Source: Litorilituus sp. (lineage in GTDB: Bacteria > Pseudomonadota > Gammaproteobacteria > Enterobacterales > Alteromonadaceae). From it: a stretch of DNA of 64,000 nt. Of the stretch, positions 16,060 through 25,819 are shown one piece after another. Within the stretch, counting starts at the first letter, position 1, and every line of letters begins with the position of its first letter. The notes beneath the pieces are model-generated. The model was given only the letters and a program-made list of their open reading frames with translations. It had not been told where the DNA came from and searched no databases. Position numbers and translations under genes: made by a program. The stretch is taken from positions 1 to 64,000 of the forward strand of contig JASMAS010000097.1 of the NCBI GenBank assembly GCA_030754235.1. The letters run 5' to 3'.

Positions 16060-18417
16060 TTATTTTTTTAGCTTAGCAAACGCATCGGCAAAAGCATTGC
16101 CCATCGCAGCATTCTCAGCTTTCTTAGGCTTACCATGCCTTGATTGCTTCGACTTACTTCCTGGGAGCTTATTTTTATTATCATTCGCTTTATCGCTCTT
16201 ATTGTGTATTTTAGCGATTGGTTTTGATTCACCCACTTTGTCATCTAATCGCATTGATAAACTAATACGCTTTCTATCAACATCTACTTCAGTCACTTTA
16301 ACTTTAACTATTTCGCCTGCCTTGATGATTTCATGCGGGTCTTTGATAAATTTATTGGTCATGGAAGAAATATGTACCAATCCATCTTGATGAACGCCTA
16401 TATCTATAAAGGCCCCAAAATTAGCAACATTAGATACAACACCTTCTAAAACCATACCTTCGTGCAAATCCGCTATGGTATTAACTCCCTCCGCAAAAGA
16501 TGCTGTTTTAAATTCTGGCCTAGGATCTCTATTGGGCTTTACCAATTCTTTAATTATTTCTTTAATTGTAACTTCGCCAAATTGTGCATTGACTAAATTA
16601 CTTATATCTACCGTGCGTAAAAGTTGTTCGTTATTTAGTAAATTTGCACTATCAAGGTTAAGCTGCTTTATCATGGCTTCAACCACAGGATACGTTTCAG
16701 GGTGAACAGCACTTTGATCCAAAGGATTATCGCCACCGGTTATTCTCAAGAATCCTGCCGATTGTTCAAACGCTTTAGGCCCTAGACGCGCAACTTTCTT
16801 TAGTTGCTGCCTATTAGTAAATGCTCCTTGCTCGTCTCTAAACTTCACTATATTATTTGCCATAGTTTTATTTAACCCTGCAACACGTGTTAATAAAGCC
16901 CCCGAAGCTGAGTTTAGATCAACACCAACGGCATTTACGCAATCTTCTACCACGTCATCAAGGCTTTGACTTAGTTGACTTTGACTCACATCATGTTGAT
17001 ATTGGCCAACACCTATTGCTTTAGGATCAATTTTAACTAGCTCAGCCAACGGATCTTGTAACCTTCTTGCAATTGATACTGCACCTCGCAAAGAAACATC
17101 AAGATCAGGAAATTCATTAGCAGCAAATTCTGAGGCTGAATAAACAGAAGCCCCCGCTTCTGAAACCATCATTTTTTGGGGTTTATTGCTCTCAAGCTGA
17201 GTAATCACATCACTCACAAGTTTATCACTTTCACGAGAGCCGGTTCCATTGCCTATAGCAATGAGCTGTACTTTGTGTTGTCGACACAAGTTTACTAATG
17301 TACGTACAGATTTATCCCAATGATTTTGCGGTACATGGGGAAAAATAGTGGTGGTATGCAGTAATTTACCTGTGCCATCAACAATGGCAATTTTACACCC
17401 TGTTCTTAAACCGGGATCTACACCCAATGTAACTTTAGCGCCAGCAGGTGCAGCCATTAATAAATCAGATAAGTTCTGAGCAAACACTTTAATTGCTTGT
17501 AGTTCTGCCTTTTCTCGCAGCTTTGTTAACAGCTCATTGCTTAAACTTATACTTAATTTCGTTTTCCACGCTAATCGTACAGTACTAGTTAAGAACTCAG
17601 CACCGGCTTGTTTTGTTAAACGCAAAGTGAAATGTTCATTAATAATTTGCTCTGCACTTGATACAGAAGACTTTCCTTGATTGGGATCTACCTCTATTTT
17701 CAACGTTAAGAAACCTTCATTTCTACCTCGCAACATGGCAAGCATACGATGAGAAGGTACGCCTTGCAGTTTTTCACTATGATCAAAATAATCCCGAAAT
17801 TTTGTTGAAGCATTCTCTTGCCCCTTAACTATCTTACACGTTAGATAAGCTTGCTTGAGCATGTGGCTGCGCAATTTTTGCAACAAGTTAGCATCTTCGC
17901 TAAAACGCTCAGCTAAAATTGAGCTAGCTCCTTCAAGTACAGCCTTAGCATCAGCAAAGCCAGCCTGTGAATTTACAAATTTTAATGCTTCGTGCTCAGG
18001 ATTAAGTTGCCAGTTATTAAAGAGCTTTGTTGCTAGCGGTTCAATGCCTGCAGATATCGCTATTTGCCCTTTAGTACGGCGCTTTGGCCTATAGGGTAGA
18101 TATAAGTCTTCTAAACGTGTTTTATTATCTGCTGCATGTAATTGACTGATTAATTCAGCAGTTAATTTATCCTGTTGTTTAATGCTCGTTAAAATAACCT
18201 GACGTCGAGCCTCTAAATCACGCAAATAATTTAATCTAGTCTCGAGTTCACGTAAATGATTGTCATCTAAACCTTGAGTTGCCTCTTTACGATATCGAGC
18301 AATAAAAGGGACGGTTGCCCCCTCATCTAACAAATTAATAGCGGCGTTTATTTGAGAAGTGTTAACGTTAAGTTCTTGAGCTATTTGCTCACTGATTTTT
18401 TCAGCAATACCAGACAT
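16060..18417 (-). CDS. tex: Tex family transcription accessory / RNA-binding protein
   Basis: A 785-residue cytoplasmic protein of the Tex/YhgF family. Order: N-terminal helical Tex_N domain ([20 protein letters not shown] near 32-51), a YqgF/RNase-H-like domain ([19 protein letters not shown] near 330), a helix-hairpin-helix region ([17 protein letters not shown] near 500) and an S1 RNA-binding domain near 650-725 ([21 protein letters not shown]). The basic, low-complexity tail (about 735-775) is rich in Lys, Ser and Asn. Tex binds nucleic acid and affects transcription and ribosome-linked processes. Length matches E. coli YhgF. The gene appears monocistronic. Confidence 0.96.
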   Translation of the reverse strand: MSGIAEKISEQIAQELNVNTSQINAAINLLDEGATVPFIARYRKEATQGLDDNHLRELETRLNYLRDLEARRQVILTSIKQQDKLTAELISQLHAADNKTRLEDLYLPYRPKRRTKGQIAISAGIEPLATKLFNNWQLNPEHEALKFVNSQAGFADAKAVLEGASSILAERFSEDANLLQKLRSHMLKQAYLTCKIVKGQENASTKFRDYFDHSEKLQGVPSHRMLAMLRGRNEGFLTLKIEVDPNQGKSSVSSAEQIINEHFTLRLTKQAGAEFLTSTVRLAWKTKLSISLSNELLTKLREKAELQAIKVFAQNLSDLLMAAPAGAKVTLGVDPGLRTGCKIAIVDGTGKLLHTTTIFPHVPQNHWDKSVRTLVNLCRQHKVQLIAIGNGTGSRESDKLVSDVITQLESNKPQKMMVSEAGASVYSASEFAANEFPDLDVSLRGAVSIARRLQDPLAELVKIDPKAIGVGQYQHDVSQSQLSQSLDDVVEDCVNAVGVDLNSASGALLTRVAGLNKTMANNIVKFRDEQGAFTNRQQLKKVARLGPKAFEQSAGFLRITGGDNPLDQSAVHPETYPVVEAMIKQLNLDSANLLNNEQLLRTVDISNLVNAQFGEVTIKEIIKELVKPNRDPRPEFKTASFAEGVNTIADLHEGMVLEGVVSNVANFGAFIDIGVHQDGLVHISSMTNKFIKDPHEIIKAGEIVKVKVTEVDVDRKRISLSMRLDDKVGESKPIAKIHNKSDKANDNKNKLPGSKSKQSRHGKPKKAENAAMGNAFADAFAKLKK

Positions 18418-18787
18418 GGGGTTACGATTCCGACGTTAATTTAATGATGTTTTACAATGTAGTCGAATCATACCAGAAAGTGACTTTATCGAATAACTAC
18501 TAATAACAAATATCACCCTTTGCAGGCATTTTTGCGTGATAGGTTAACTCATCAACTAAAGAGAACCATGAGCCAACATCAATGTTACCTGCTTTATCAG
18601 TCTTATTTCGCATGAGAATAACACGCTACGCGACCCCCTTTTTATGTACGCTCAACCGTTCAATTATAGTGAAAAGAAACCAGTGTTATTTTACAAAAAG
18701 GCGAAAATATATATGCTATTGTGAACATGATATATCAACCATAAAACACCTAAAGTTAACCCAATAGAAAAACCCATGAGGAAGCAT
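18418..18787. other. Intergenic region upstream of tex and the CMD gene; possible tiny ORF
   Basis: A 370-base gap between divergent genes. On the minus strand 18613-18500 there is a 37-codon ATG frame whose product contains VGSWFSLVDELTYHAKMPAK, a composition more protein-like than chance AT-rich sequence, but it has no ribosome-binding site. On the plus strand an ATG at 18568 with GAGA upstream opens 15 codons. Neither is called as a gene. Both promoters (for tex and the CMD gene) must lie in this gap. Confidence 0.35.
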
Positions 18788-19153
18788 ATGTCTATACACC
18801 AAGGTGAAAAAATTCGCAGGCAAGTGATGGGGGATGACTTTGTTGATCGCGCCCTTAATAATACCAGTGACTTCACCAAACCCATGCAAGAATATATTAA
18901 CACACATGGCTGGGGGTCAACTTGGCAAAGAGACGGCATTGATCTAAAAACACGAAGCCTGGTTACCATTGCCATGTTAGCCGCACTCAAAGCCCCGCAA
19001 GAATTAAAAGGCCATATACGCGGCGCGTTAAACAATGGCGCAAGTGCAAATGAAATTCGTGAAGTTTTGCTTCACAGTGCGGTATATTGCGGCGCGCCAG
19101 CAGCCCAAGAGGCTTTTAGAGCAGCCAAAGAAATACTAGAAGATTATGAATAA
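18788..19153 (+). CDS. Carboxymuconolactone decarboxylase family protein
   Basis: A 121-residue all-helical protein covering one CMD domain: GDDFVDRALNN at the start, KTRSLVTIAMLAAL in the middle and the conserved HSAVYCGAPAAQEAFRAAK near the end. Its length and layout fit 4-carboxymuconolactone decarboxylase (PcaC), but no other protocatechuate gene is nearby and the wider family includes peroxidase-like proteins, so the substrate is open. ATG 18788 is chosen because AGGAAG (18779-18784) is four bases upstream; the in-frame ATG at 18776 lies at the edge of that site. Confidence 0.88.
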   Translation: MSIHQGEKIRRQVMGDDFVDRALNNTSDFTKPMQEYINTHGWGSTWQRDGIDLKTRSLVTIAMLAALKAPQELKGHIRGALNNGASANEIREVLLHSAVYCGAPAAQEAFRAAKEILEDYE

Positions 19154-19403
19154 CCACAGTATTTAGTAGTCATCTCCACATATGACGAGTGCCATTGTAT
19201 ATAAACGATTTAGAGTTTATAGAGAGTGTAGGGGCTAAACAACAAAAAAGATTGCAATAGCCCCCACACACAAAAACCCCCTAACACTCAAACCAACATT
19301 TAAAATAGAACAACGGGTAAAAACAACTACCTTCTAGTTTTTAGTTAGGCATAATAACGAAAATTATAAACCTAAGTTCTGTTTTATTATGGGGAATACT
19401 GCA
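19154..19403. other. Intergenic region before glsA with a long-loop hairpin
   Basis: TGTAGGGGCTA (19227-19237) pairs with TAGCCCCCACA (19258-19268) with one mismatch around a 20-base loop. No U-run follows on either strand, so its role (3' end of the CMD gene or leader element of glsA) is unclear. Nothing else recognised. Confidence 0.4.
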
Positions 19404-20336
19404 ATGGTTAAAAAAATTTCTAATTTACGTGAAAAACTACAATCATTAGTAAAAACATACAAAAACGCTTATATGCAAGGTGCTGTCGCTGACTATATTC
19501 CTGCCTTAGCTGAAGTTAATCCCAAAATGTTAGGCGTTTGTGTTGCAACTATTGACGGAAAAATTACAGGTGCGGGTGACTATCAACAACCTTTTTCAAT
19601 TCAAAGCATCTCTAAAATATTTGCTTTAGTGATGGCAATGGAGCGATTAGGCGATTCATTATGGCAACGAGTTAATATGGAACCGTCTGGGCAGCCTTTT
19701 AACTCTATAATCCAATTAGAATGGGAAAAAGGTATTCCACGTAATCCTGTAATCAATGCCGGCGCCCTATTAGTTTCCGATGTACTAACAAGTCATTTTT
19801 GCGCCAGTAAATTAGCCTTTTTGACCTTTCTTCGCTCACTTGCTGATAGCGATGCGATTAAAATTGATAATCATGTTTATCAATCTGAGCTTTCTCATGG
19901 TAACCGAAATGCAGCCTTAGCTTACTTGATGAAAAGCTTTGGTAATATAGAGTCAGAAATACCAGACCTACTAAGTCATTACTTTACCCAATGTTCAATT
20001 AAAATGAGTTGTCAGCAACTTGCACAAAGTTTATTGTTTTTAGCTAATAAAGGAGTCAACCCAAGATCAAATAAGCTGATATGTAGCCCAAAAGATACAC
20101 ATCGAATCAATGCTATTTTATCAACCAGTGGTATGTATGATCAATCGGGTGAGTTTGCTTTCTCTGTTGGTTTACCCGCTAAAAGTGGTGTAGGTGGAGG
20201 CGTTGTTGCAATAGTCCCCAACTATGGGGTTATTTGCTCTTGGAGCCCACCATTAAATAAATTCGGTAATTCCGTCGCTGGTGTTAACTTAGTCGCCGAT
20301 ATAGCTCAAGAGCTAGGTTTATCAATTTACCATTAG
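19404..20336 (+). CDS. glsA: Glutaminase
   Basis: A 310-residue cytoplasmic glutaminase of the serine-dependent beta-lactamase-like fold, converting glutamine to glutamate and ammonia. The catalytic S-x-x-K is at Ser68-Lys71 (IQSISKIF), followed by NPVINAGALLV near 120 and the C-terminal SGVGGGVVAIVPNYG block with the conserved glycines. Length matches bacterial GlsA/YbaS. ATG 19404 is chosen because GGGGA (19391-19395) is eight bases upstream; an ATG at 19389 in frame overlaps that site and cannot be excluded. Monocistronic. Confidence 0.94.
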   Translation: MVKKISNLREKLQSLVKTYKNAYMQGAVADYIPALAEVNPKMLGVCVATIDGKITGAGDYQQPFSIQSISKIFALVMAMERLGDSLWQRVNMEPSGQPFNSIIQLEWEKGIPRNPVINAGALLVSDVLTSHFCASKLAFLTFLRSLADSDAIKIDNHVYQSELSHGNRNAALAYLMKSFGNIESEIPDLLSHYFTQCSIKMSCQQLAQSLLFLANKGVNPRSNKLICSPKDTHRINAILSTSGMYDQSGEFAFSVGLPAKSGVGGGVVAIVPNYGVICSWSPPLNKFGNSVAGVNLVADIAQELGLSIYH

Positions 20337-20381
20337 CTTTTTCCACTGTGCTGACTTAACATTTTAAGTATGGAGTATATT

Positions 20382-20888
20382 ATGACCACACCTTATTGCA
20401 GTTTTTTATCGACGCCCATTGGTGAATTAGTTATTTTGGCTAATGAGCAAGCGCTTTATCGCATCGAATTTATCGATATGATAAAACCAGAAAACCTCAT
20501 TAAAAAAAATCGCGCTCAAGCGAATAAATTCACCTTAAAAGCCAAACAGCAATTAACCCAGTATTTTACAGGGAAAAGAACTCATTTTGACTTGCCGTTA
20601 GCTCCTCAAGGCACCCCATTTAGACAAAAAGCTTGGCAAACTTTACGGCAAATTCCATACGGTGAAACGCGTTATTATAGTCAGCAAGCTGAATTAATGA
20701 ATAATAAAAAAGCAGTACGCGCTGTGGGTGCCGCCAATGGTGCTAACCCTATTACCATTGTTATTCCTTGTCATCGTATTATCGGCAAAAATGGTAGCTT
20801 AACAGGTTACGCTGGTGGCTTGCAGCGAAAGGCATGGTTGTTGAACTTCGAGCAAGTACAACAAAAAAACACCATAAAACGCGTTTAA
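20382..20888 (+). CDS. ogt: Methylated-DNA--[protein]-cysteine S-methyltransferase
   Basis: A 168-residue suicide DNA-repair protein that moves methyl groups from O6-methylguanine (and O4-methylthymine) to its own cysteine. The active site PCHR is at 129-132 (Cys130), preceded by the helix-turn-helix RAVGAANGANP and followed by GSLTGYAGGLQRKAWLL. There is no Ada-type N-terminal regulator domain, so Ogt rather than Ada. GGAG (20372-20375) six bases before ATG 20382 sets the start. Its stop overlaps the end of the converging greB gene by four bases. Confidence 0.93.
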   Translation: MTTPYCSFLSTPIGELVILANEQALYRIEFIDMIKPENLIKKNRAQANKFTLKAKQQLTQYFTGKRTHFDLPLAPQGTPFRQKAWQTLRQIPYGETRYYSQQAELMNNKKAVRAVGAANGANPITIVIPCHRIIGKNGSLTGYAGGLQRKAWLLNFEQVQQKNTIKRV

Positions 20889-21373
20889 TCTGATTGCTGT
20901 AGGTCTTGATAAGAAATATCAATCACAGTCCACACTTTTTCTCCCGAAGGAGTGTTAACTACCGCCTCATCATCAACTTCCTTTTTCAATAAAGCTCTCG
21001 CCATCGGTGAATCTATTGAAATAAAATCATTTCGGCCAAAAATTTCATCGGGCCCAACTATTTTAAATTTAAGCTGCTCTTCCTCATCATTTTCAATAAC
21101 GACCCAAGCACCAAAAAACACCTTCCCTTCTTGCTGTTTATTAAAATCGATAACTTGAATATCTTCAAGACGCTTAGTTAAATACCGAACACGACGATCA
21201 ATTTCTCGGAGGCGCTTTTTGTTATATTGATAATCTGCATTTTCAGAGCGATCACCTAAACTCGCCGCCCACGACACCTTTTTAGTCGTTTCTGGTCGCT
21301 CTACTTTCCATAAATGAGTAAGCTCCTTTTGTAGCAGTTCAAAGCCTGCTCGGGTAATCAAATTGGTTTTCAT
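20885..21373 (-). CDS. greB: Transcription elongation factor GreB
   Basis: A 162-residue factor that stimulates cleavage of backtracked transcripts by RNA polymerase. N-terminal coiled coil (about 1-75; LITRAGFELLQKELTHLW, with acidic tip residues in LGDRSENADY) and a C-terminal FKBP-like domain (about 80-155, DEIFGRNDFISIDSPMARALL). The REIDRRVRYLTKRLEDI stretch with its basic residues fits GreB rather than GreA. Converges with ogt. Confidence 0.94.
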   Translation of the reverse strand: MKTNLITRAGFELLQKELTHLWKVERPETTKKVSWAASLGDRSENADYQYNKKRLREIDRRVRYLTKRLEDIQVIDFNKQQEGKVFFGAWVVIENDEEEQLKFKIVGPDEIFGRNDFISIDSPMARALLKKEVDDEAVVNTPSGEKVWTVIDISYQDLQQSD

Positions 21374-21430
21374 AAACTTTCTTTACACTTTACTTCTAAA
21401 AACACAAGCTATCTTATGTCTATGTTGAAA

Positions 21431-22300
21431 TTATTTAGCAGTAACCAAACGGCTACGCAGAGGCACTTGACATACATCTAACACAGGTGGTGGCTTTTGA
21501 TAAAAAAACTCGTGCTCTCTAGCTCGACGCTTTATTAAACGCTCTTTAAAAAGCGAAGACTCAGTATTTTCTACTTCAATGATAATACGATCACCCACAG
21601 GAACATCTGCCATTATTTGCATGCTACTGATAACCGTAAAGTCTCTGTGATCAACAGCCCTTTCTCCTTCGATAACTGAGGTACGCTGTATAGCTTGAAT
21701 ATGCTCCATACCGTAAACCACTCGGCCAAAAATAGTCATGATTTTATCTAAATAACGCGGTGCCTGGCCTATAACAAAGTAGAAGTGACTTGAGGCTGAA
21801 TCGGCTTCATTACCGCGAGCCATAGCCAATATGCCGGGACAATGCGTTAACCAAGCATTTTGTGTTTGCTCATTACTTGCTATGGCAAAGCCTTGTTTAA
21901 ACCCTGTTTGAGGTGCAAATAAATCATTATTTTGCACCAAGGTAAATGCCGTCTCTTTATCTATACCCCAACTCCCCTCCATTGTTAAAAGTGGTACAGA
22001 TTTGTCTTCCTCGCTACCATCTTTAGGACCAGCCTGTGCGACAAAGCCATCAATAACGCGATAAAACTTATTGCCATCATAAAAACCTTTTTTGACTAAT
22101 TGTCTGAACTGAGCGACATGGTTGGGTGAAAACTGTGGCGCAAGCTCAATGACAACCTTACCGTAGGGTAGTGTCAGCAAAATACTAGTATTTAAATCTA
22201 AACTACGCCATTGCGCATCTGAAACATCATCAGCATCACAAGCATTAACCAACAAAAGTGCAGACATAGCTAAAAAATATTTTAAGGATTTTTTCATCAT
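21431..22300 (-). CDS. Cyclophilin-type peptidyl-prolyl isomerase, probable lipoprotein
   Basis: A 289-residue protein starting with a lipoprotein signal (lipobox LLVNAC, Cys at about 21), so probably attached to a membrane on its periplasmic side. The cyclophilin domain runs from about 38 to 235: FYDGNKFYRVIDGFVAQAGPK contains the catalytic-type Arg, and GILAMARGNEADSASSHFYF matches the family core. The extra C-terminal 50 residues are basic and charged (LIKRRAREHEFFYQK). Likely assists folding of envelope proteins. Divergent from the DUF445 gene. Confidence 0.88.
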   Translation of the reverse strand: MMKKSLKYFLAMSALLLVNACDADDVSDAQWRSLDLNTSILLTLPYGKVVIELAPQFSPNHVAQFRQLVKKGFYDGNKFYRVIDGFVAQAGPKDGSEEDKSVPLLTMEGSWGIDKETAFTLVQNNDLFAPQTGFKQGFAIASNEQTQNAWLTHCPGILAMARGNEADSASSHFYFVIGQAPRYLDKIMTIFGRVVYGMEHIQAIQRTSVIEGERAVDHRDFTVISSMQIMADVPVGDRIIIEVENTESSLFKERLIKRRAREHEFFYQKPPPVLDVCQVPLRSRLVTAK

Positions 22301-22356
22301 GGTGACTTAAGGTATAATGAATAAAAATTAACTATATCATTATTGTGGAGCGATCA

Positions 22357-23067
22357 GTGAACAAAAGCTTAATCACTAATTTTTTTGCTTTAGCATTTAC
22401 CCTGTTAGGTTTAATACTAGGAAATCACATATTATATACTATTGGTTTATTTGCCTTATCAGGCGCTGTCACAAACTGGTTAGCTATACATATGTTATTT
22501 GAAAAGGTACCTGGCCTATATGGGTCTGGTGTCATTCCTGCCCGCTTTGAAGATTTCAAGATGGGCATACGTCAACTGATGATGGAGCAATTTTTTACTA
22601 AAGAAAATATCGATCGCTTTTTATCTTCCGGTTCAGGTTCTGCAAGTCGCATTGATTTAAGCCCTGTGATTGAAAAAGTTGATTTAACCCCAGCTTTTGA
22701 CAATTTGGTGAGTGTCATAGAAGGATCATCTTTTGCACCTATGCTTGCCATGGTAGGCGGCAGTGATGCTTTACAGCCAATGAAAAAGCCTTTTATTGAA
22801 AAAATGAAAACGTCCATTACCCAAATCAGCCAAAGTGAAGACTTTACTAACTTATTACGTGATGAACTAGAGCAGCCCGATATGATTGCCACAATGCAAA
22901 ATAAAGTGAGTGATATTATTGAGAAGCGATTAAATGAGTTGACACCTCAATTAGTGAAAGAGATCATCCAGTCAATGATCAAAGAACACTTAGGTTGGTT
23001 AGTGATTTGGGGAGGCGTTTTTGGTGGCATTATTGGCTTAGTAGCCGCACTCACCAATAACTTTTAA
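22357..23067 (+). CDS. DUF445 family inner-membrane protein
   Basis: A 236-residue protein with membrane segments at the N-terminus (about 5-45, LGLILGNHILYTIGLFALSGAVTNWLAIHMLF) and at the very C-terminus (VIWGGVFGGIIGLVAALTN), and a helical soluble part between. ALSGAVTNWLAIHMLFEK is the conserved DUF445 core. The role of the family is not established. GTG 22357 is preferred because TGGAG lies six bases upstream; the in-frame GTG at 22345 overlaps that site. Confidence 0.85.
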   Translation: MNKSLITNFFALAFTLLGLILGNHILYTIGLFALSGAVTNWLAIHMLFEKVPGLYGSGVIPARFEDFKMGIRQLMMEQFFTKENIDRFLSSGSGSASRIDLSPVIEKVDLTPAFDNLVSVIEGSSFAPMLAMVGGSDALQPMKKPFIEKMKTSITQISQSEDFTNLLRDELEQPDMIATMQNKVSDIIEKRLNELTPQLVKEIIQSMIKEHLGWLVIWGGVFGGIIGLVAALTNNF

Positions 23068-23221
23068 TGTACAGATTAGTGTAAAAATTTCAGGACAATA
23101 ATTTGTCTTAACTTTTGTGTGAAAAGTCTTAATATCAGCACACTTTTAGGCTATGCTTCCTCTTTCAATTTTTGGTGCTAAGTCAATATTAGCCCCCCCA
23201 AATATAAGGTAAATTTCAGTC

Positions 23222-24412
23222 ATGTTTGCTAGCCTAAAAGCTTTGCCTGCCGACCCTATTCTAGGTCTTTCTATTAAATACCGCGCAGATACCAACCCTA
23301 ATAAAATTGATTTGGGTGTTGGTGTTTACAAAAATGAAGCGGGTGACACCACGGTGTTAACTAGTGTTAAAAAGGCTGAAAAATTTCGATTAGAAAATGA
23401 AATAACTAAAACCTATATTGGCGGCACAGGCTCCTCTGCATTCAATGAAGAGATGACTAAACTGATTTTTGGTCAACACCACAAAGTATTACTTGAAAAT
23501 CGTGTACAAACGGTGTCAACCCCTGGTGGTACTGGTGCTTTGCGTATTGCCGCTGACTTTATTGGTCGCTGTAAAAAAGGCGCTAAAATTTGGTTCTCTA
23601 ATCCAACTTGGGCAAACCACAACGCGGTATTTACTGCGGCTGGTTTAACTATTGAAGAATACCCTTACTATGACTACGAGAACAAAACCTTAGATTTTGA
23701 CGCTATGTTAAACACATTAAAAACAGTCTCAGCCGATGATTTTGTACTATTACATGCTTGTTGTCATAACCCTAGTGGTATGGACTTATCACCAGAGCAG
23801 TGGCAACAAATAGCACAAGTTGCAAAAGACGTTGGCTTTACGCCGTTAATTGACATGGCCTATCAAGGGTTTGGTGATGGTTTAGAAGAAGACGCTTATG
23901 GCGTACGATTAATGGCTGACACAGTTAATAACATGATTTTATGTAGTTCATGCTCTAAAAACTTCGGCTTATATCGAGAACGCATCGGGGCATGCACAGT
24001 GATAGGTGAATCAGCAGCAACTACCGATGTTGCGCTATCTGTTGTATTAAATGTCGCTCGTGCACTTTATTCTATGCCTCCTGCACACGGCGCAGCCATC
24101 GTAGAAACGATTTTAACCTCTCACGAGCTACGCCAAGAATGGTATGGTGAATTAGCCGAAATGCGTAATCGCATCAATAGTAATAGAACCGTTCTCGTTG
24201 ATAAACTCATCGAAAAGGGTGTAACACGTGATTTTAGCTTTATTGCTAATCAAAAAGGCATGTTTTCTTTCTTAGGCATAACCCCTGAGCAGGTGCAGCA
24301 ATTGCAGGATGAATATAGTATTTATATGGTTGGCTCGAGCCGTATGAGTATTGCTGGTATTGCACCAAGCAATGTTGATTATTTAGCAAAATCCATTGCT
24401 ACAATTCTCTAA
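23222..24412 (+). CDS. Aromatic amino acid / aspartate aminotransferase (class I)
   Basis: A 396-residue PLP-dependent transaminase of the AspC/TyrB group. The PLP lysine is Lys246 in SSCSKNFGLYRERIGA, with the conserved HACCHNPSGMD and the arginine near the C-terminus (GSSRMSIAGI). It moves amino groups between aspartate or aromatic amino acids and 2-oxoglutarate. AspC and TyrB cannot be separated confidently by eye; TyrB-type naming is common for this Alteromonadales protein. Preceded by a short leader, followed by a weak terminator. Confidence 0.92.
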   Translation: MFASLKALPADPILGLSIKYRADTNPNKIDLGVGVYKNEAGDTTVLTSVKKAEKFRLENEITKTYIGGTGSSAFNEEMTKLIFGQHHKVLLENRVQTVSTPGGTGALRIAADFIGRCKKGAKIWFSNPTWANHNAVFTAAGLTIEEYPYYDYENKTLDFDAMLNTLKTVSADDFVLLHACCHNPSGMDLSPEQWQQIAQVAKDVGFTPLIDMAYQGFGDGLEEDAYGVRLMADTVNNMILCSSCSKNFGLYRERIGACTVIGESAATTDVALSVVLNVARALYSMPPAHGAAIVETILTSHELRQEWYGELAEMRNRINSNRTVLVDKLIEKGVTRDFSFIANQKGMFSFLGITPEQVQQLQDEYSIYMVGSSRMSIAGIAPSNVDYLAKSIATIL

Positions 24413-24452
24413 TAACATAGCTCTAGCTAAAATTTAGCGCTAATTTATCATC

Positions 24453-24470
24453 AAAGCTAAGCTTTTTTTT
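24453..24470 (+). terminator. Short candidate terminator after the aminotransferase
   Basis: AAAGC (24453-24457), loop TAA, GCTTT (24461-24465), then five more T. The stem is only five base pairs, so efficiency is doubtful; the palindrome TAGCGCTA (24435-24442) lies upstream. Confidence 0.4.
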
Positions 24471-24534
24471 CTTGAATAGAGTAAAATAAAGTTTAGCTTT
24501 TTTGTTGCTTAATTTTACTCCAAAGGAAAGTCTT

Positions 24535-25158
24535 GTGACCACACCAGGTAACTTATTTATTCTTTCTGCGCCAAGTGGTGCAGGCAAGTCTAGCTTAATC
24601 AGTGCTTTACTTAAACAGGAATCAACTCGGCCTATGCAGGTCAGTGTATCACACACCACTCGGTCGCCTCGCCCTGGCGAAGTCAATGCAGAACATTATC
24701 ACTTTGTTTCTGTTGAACACTTTAAAAAGCTTATAGAACAAAATGCTTTTTATGAATACGCCGAGGTCTTCGGTAATTATTACGGCACAAGTGAAGCGGC
24801 TATTGATGCACAACTTGCTCAAGGAATTGATGTTTTTCTAGATATAGACTGGCAAGGCGCACAGCAAGTGCGTATGAAAAATCCTTCAGTGACGACTATC
24901 TTTATTAGTCCGCCATCAAAAGAGGAGTTAGAAAACCGTTTACGTGGTCGAGGCCAAGACAGTGAAGACGTCATTGCTAATCGTATGGCTCAAGCTCAGG
25001 CTGAGTGTTCACATTGTCAAGAGTTTGATTATATCCTTATTAATGATAGTTTTGAGCTTGCCCTTAACGACTTAACCACCATAGTAAAGAACCAAAGACT
25101 AAAACGCTCCCAACAAGTTATTCAACATAAAGATTTATTAACCGGGCTGATTTTGTAA
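24535..25158 (+). CDS. gmk: Guanylate kinase
   Basis: A 207-residue cytosolic enzyme converting GMP and ATP to GDP and ADP. P-loop [11 protein letters not shown] at about 10-20, then the GMP-binding region [20 protein letters not shown] and the lid segment with [16 protein letters not shown] 24535 is chosen because AAAGGAAAG (24521-24529) is about five bases upstream and the family start ([16 protein letters not shown]) fits. First gene of the conserved gmk-rpoZ-spoT-trmH-recG series. Confidence 0.95.
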   Translation: MTTPGNLFILSAPSGAGKSSLISALLKQESTRPMQVSVSHTTRSPRPGEVNAEHYHFVSVEHFKKLIEQNAFYEYAEVFGNYYGTSEAAIDAQLAQGIDVFLDIDWQGAQQVRMKNPSVTTIFISPPSKEELENRLRGRGQDSEDVIANRMAQAQAECSHCQEFDYILINDSFELALNDLTTIVKNQRLKRSQQVIQHKDLLTGLIL

Positions 25159-25307
25159 CAGCACAATAAACATTTAAACGTTATCAGAAGCACAACTGTA
25201 CGCTAAAAGTAGAACTTTTTTACCTAGCATACAGCCTTTTACTTGCTATATGGCTTAGTGAACAGTAAAATGCAGCGCTATTTTATAATTTTAGTTGGAG
25301 TGACCAA

Positions 25308-25595
25308 ATGGCTCGCGTAACTGTTGAAGATGCCGTAGAAAAAATCGGTAATCGTTTTGATTTGGTGTTAGTTGCATCACGTCGTGCTCGTCAAATTGCA
25401 ACGGGCGGAAAAGATCCTTTGGTTGAAGCCGAAAATGATAAGCCAACGGTATTAGCTTTGCGTGAAATTGAAGCTGACCTAATCAACACTGAGTCAATGG
25501 ACTCATCTGAGCGTAAAGAACAAATACAACAAGATACTGCTGAATTAGATGCTGTTGCAGCAATAGTTGGTGGACAATCACAAGAATTAGGTTAA
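25308..25595 (+). CDS. rpoZ: RNA polymerase omega subunit
   Basis: A 95-residue subunit that helps assemble beta-prime and forms part of the ppGpp site 1. Conserved core [20 protein letters not shown] followed by [13 protein letters not shown] good ribosome-binding site (TTGGAG) precedes the ATG. It is separated from gmk by 150 bases and closed by a strong terminator, so spoT probably has its own promoter as well. Confidence 0.97.
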   Translation: MARVTVEDAVEKIGNRFDLVLVASRRARQIATGGKDPLVEAENDKPTVLALREIEADLINTESMDSSERKEQIQQDTAELDAVAAIVGGQSQELG

Positions 25596-25627
25596 TTAAG
25601 TAATACTCTATTAGTCTAATCACATCA

Positions 25628-25667
25628 ACGCGTAATTCTATCAATACGAAAGAATTACGCGTTTTTT
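25628..25667 (+). terminator. Intrinsic terminator of rpoZ
   Basis: A perfect 12-bp stem, ACGCGTAATTCT (25628-25639) with AGAATTACGCGT (25651-25662), followed by a T-run. Confidence 0.92.
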
Positions 25668-25819
25668 ATTGCTTGTTATATCCGTCATACCAAACAGATT
25701 AATTTCCTTTGCATTTAGCGCAAAGATACGTATTCTATCCTTATGTCAACGGGGCTAATTAGACCTGTTGGTATTACAGTCCTATTGCTATTCTTATTAC
25801 CTTCAAGAGGGAGTGAAGA

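Noticed and set aside
18582..18767. 61-codon plus-strand frame upstream of the CMD gene
   Set aside because: No ribosome-binding site and composition of translated spacer.
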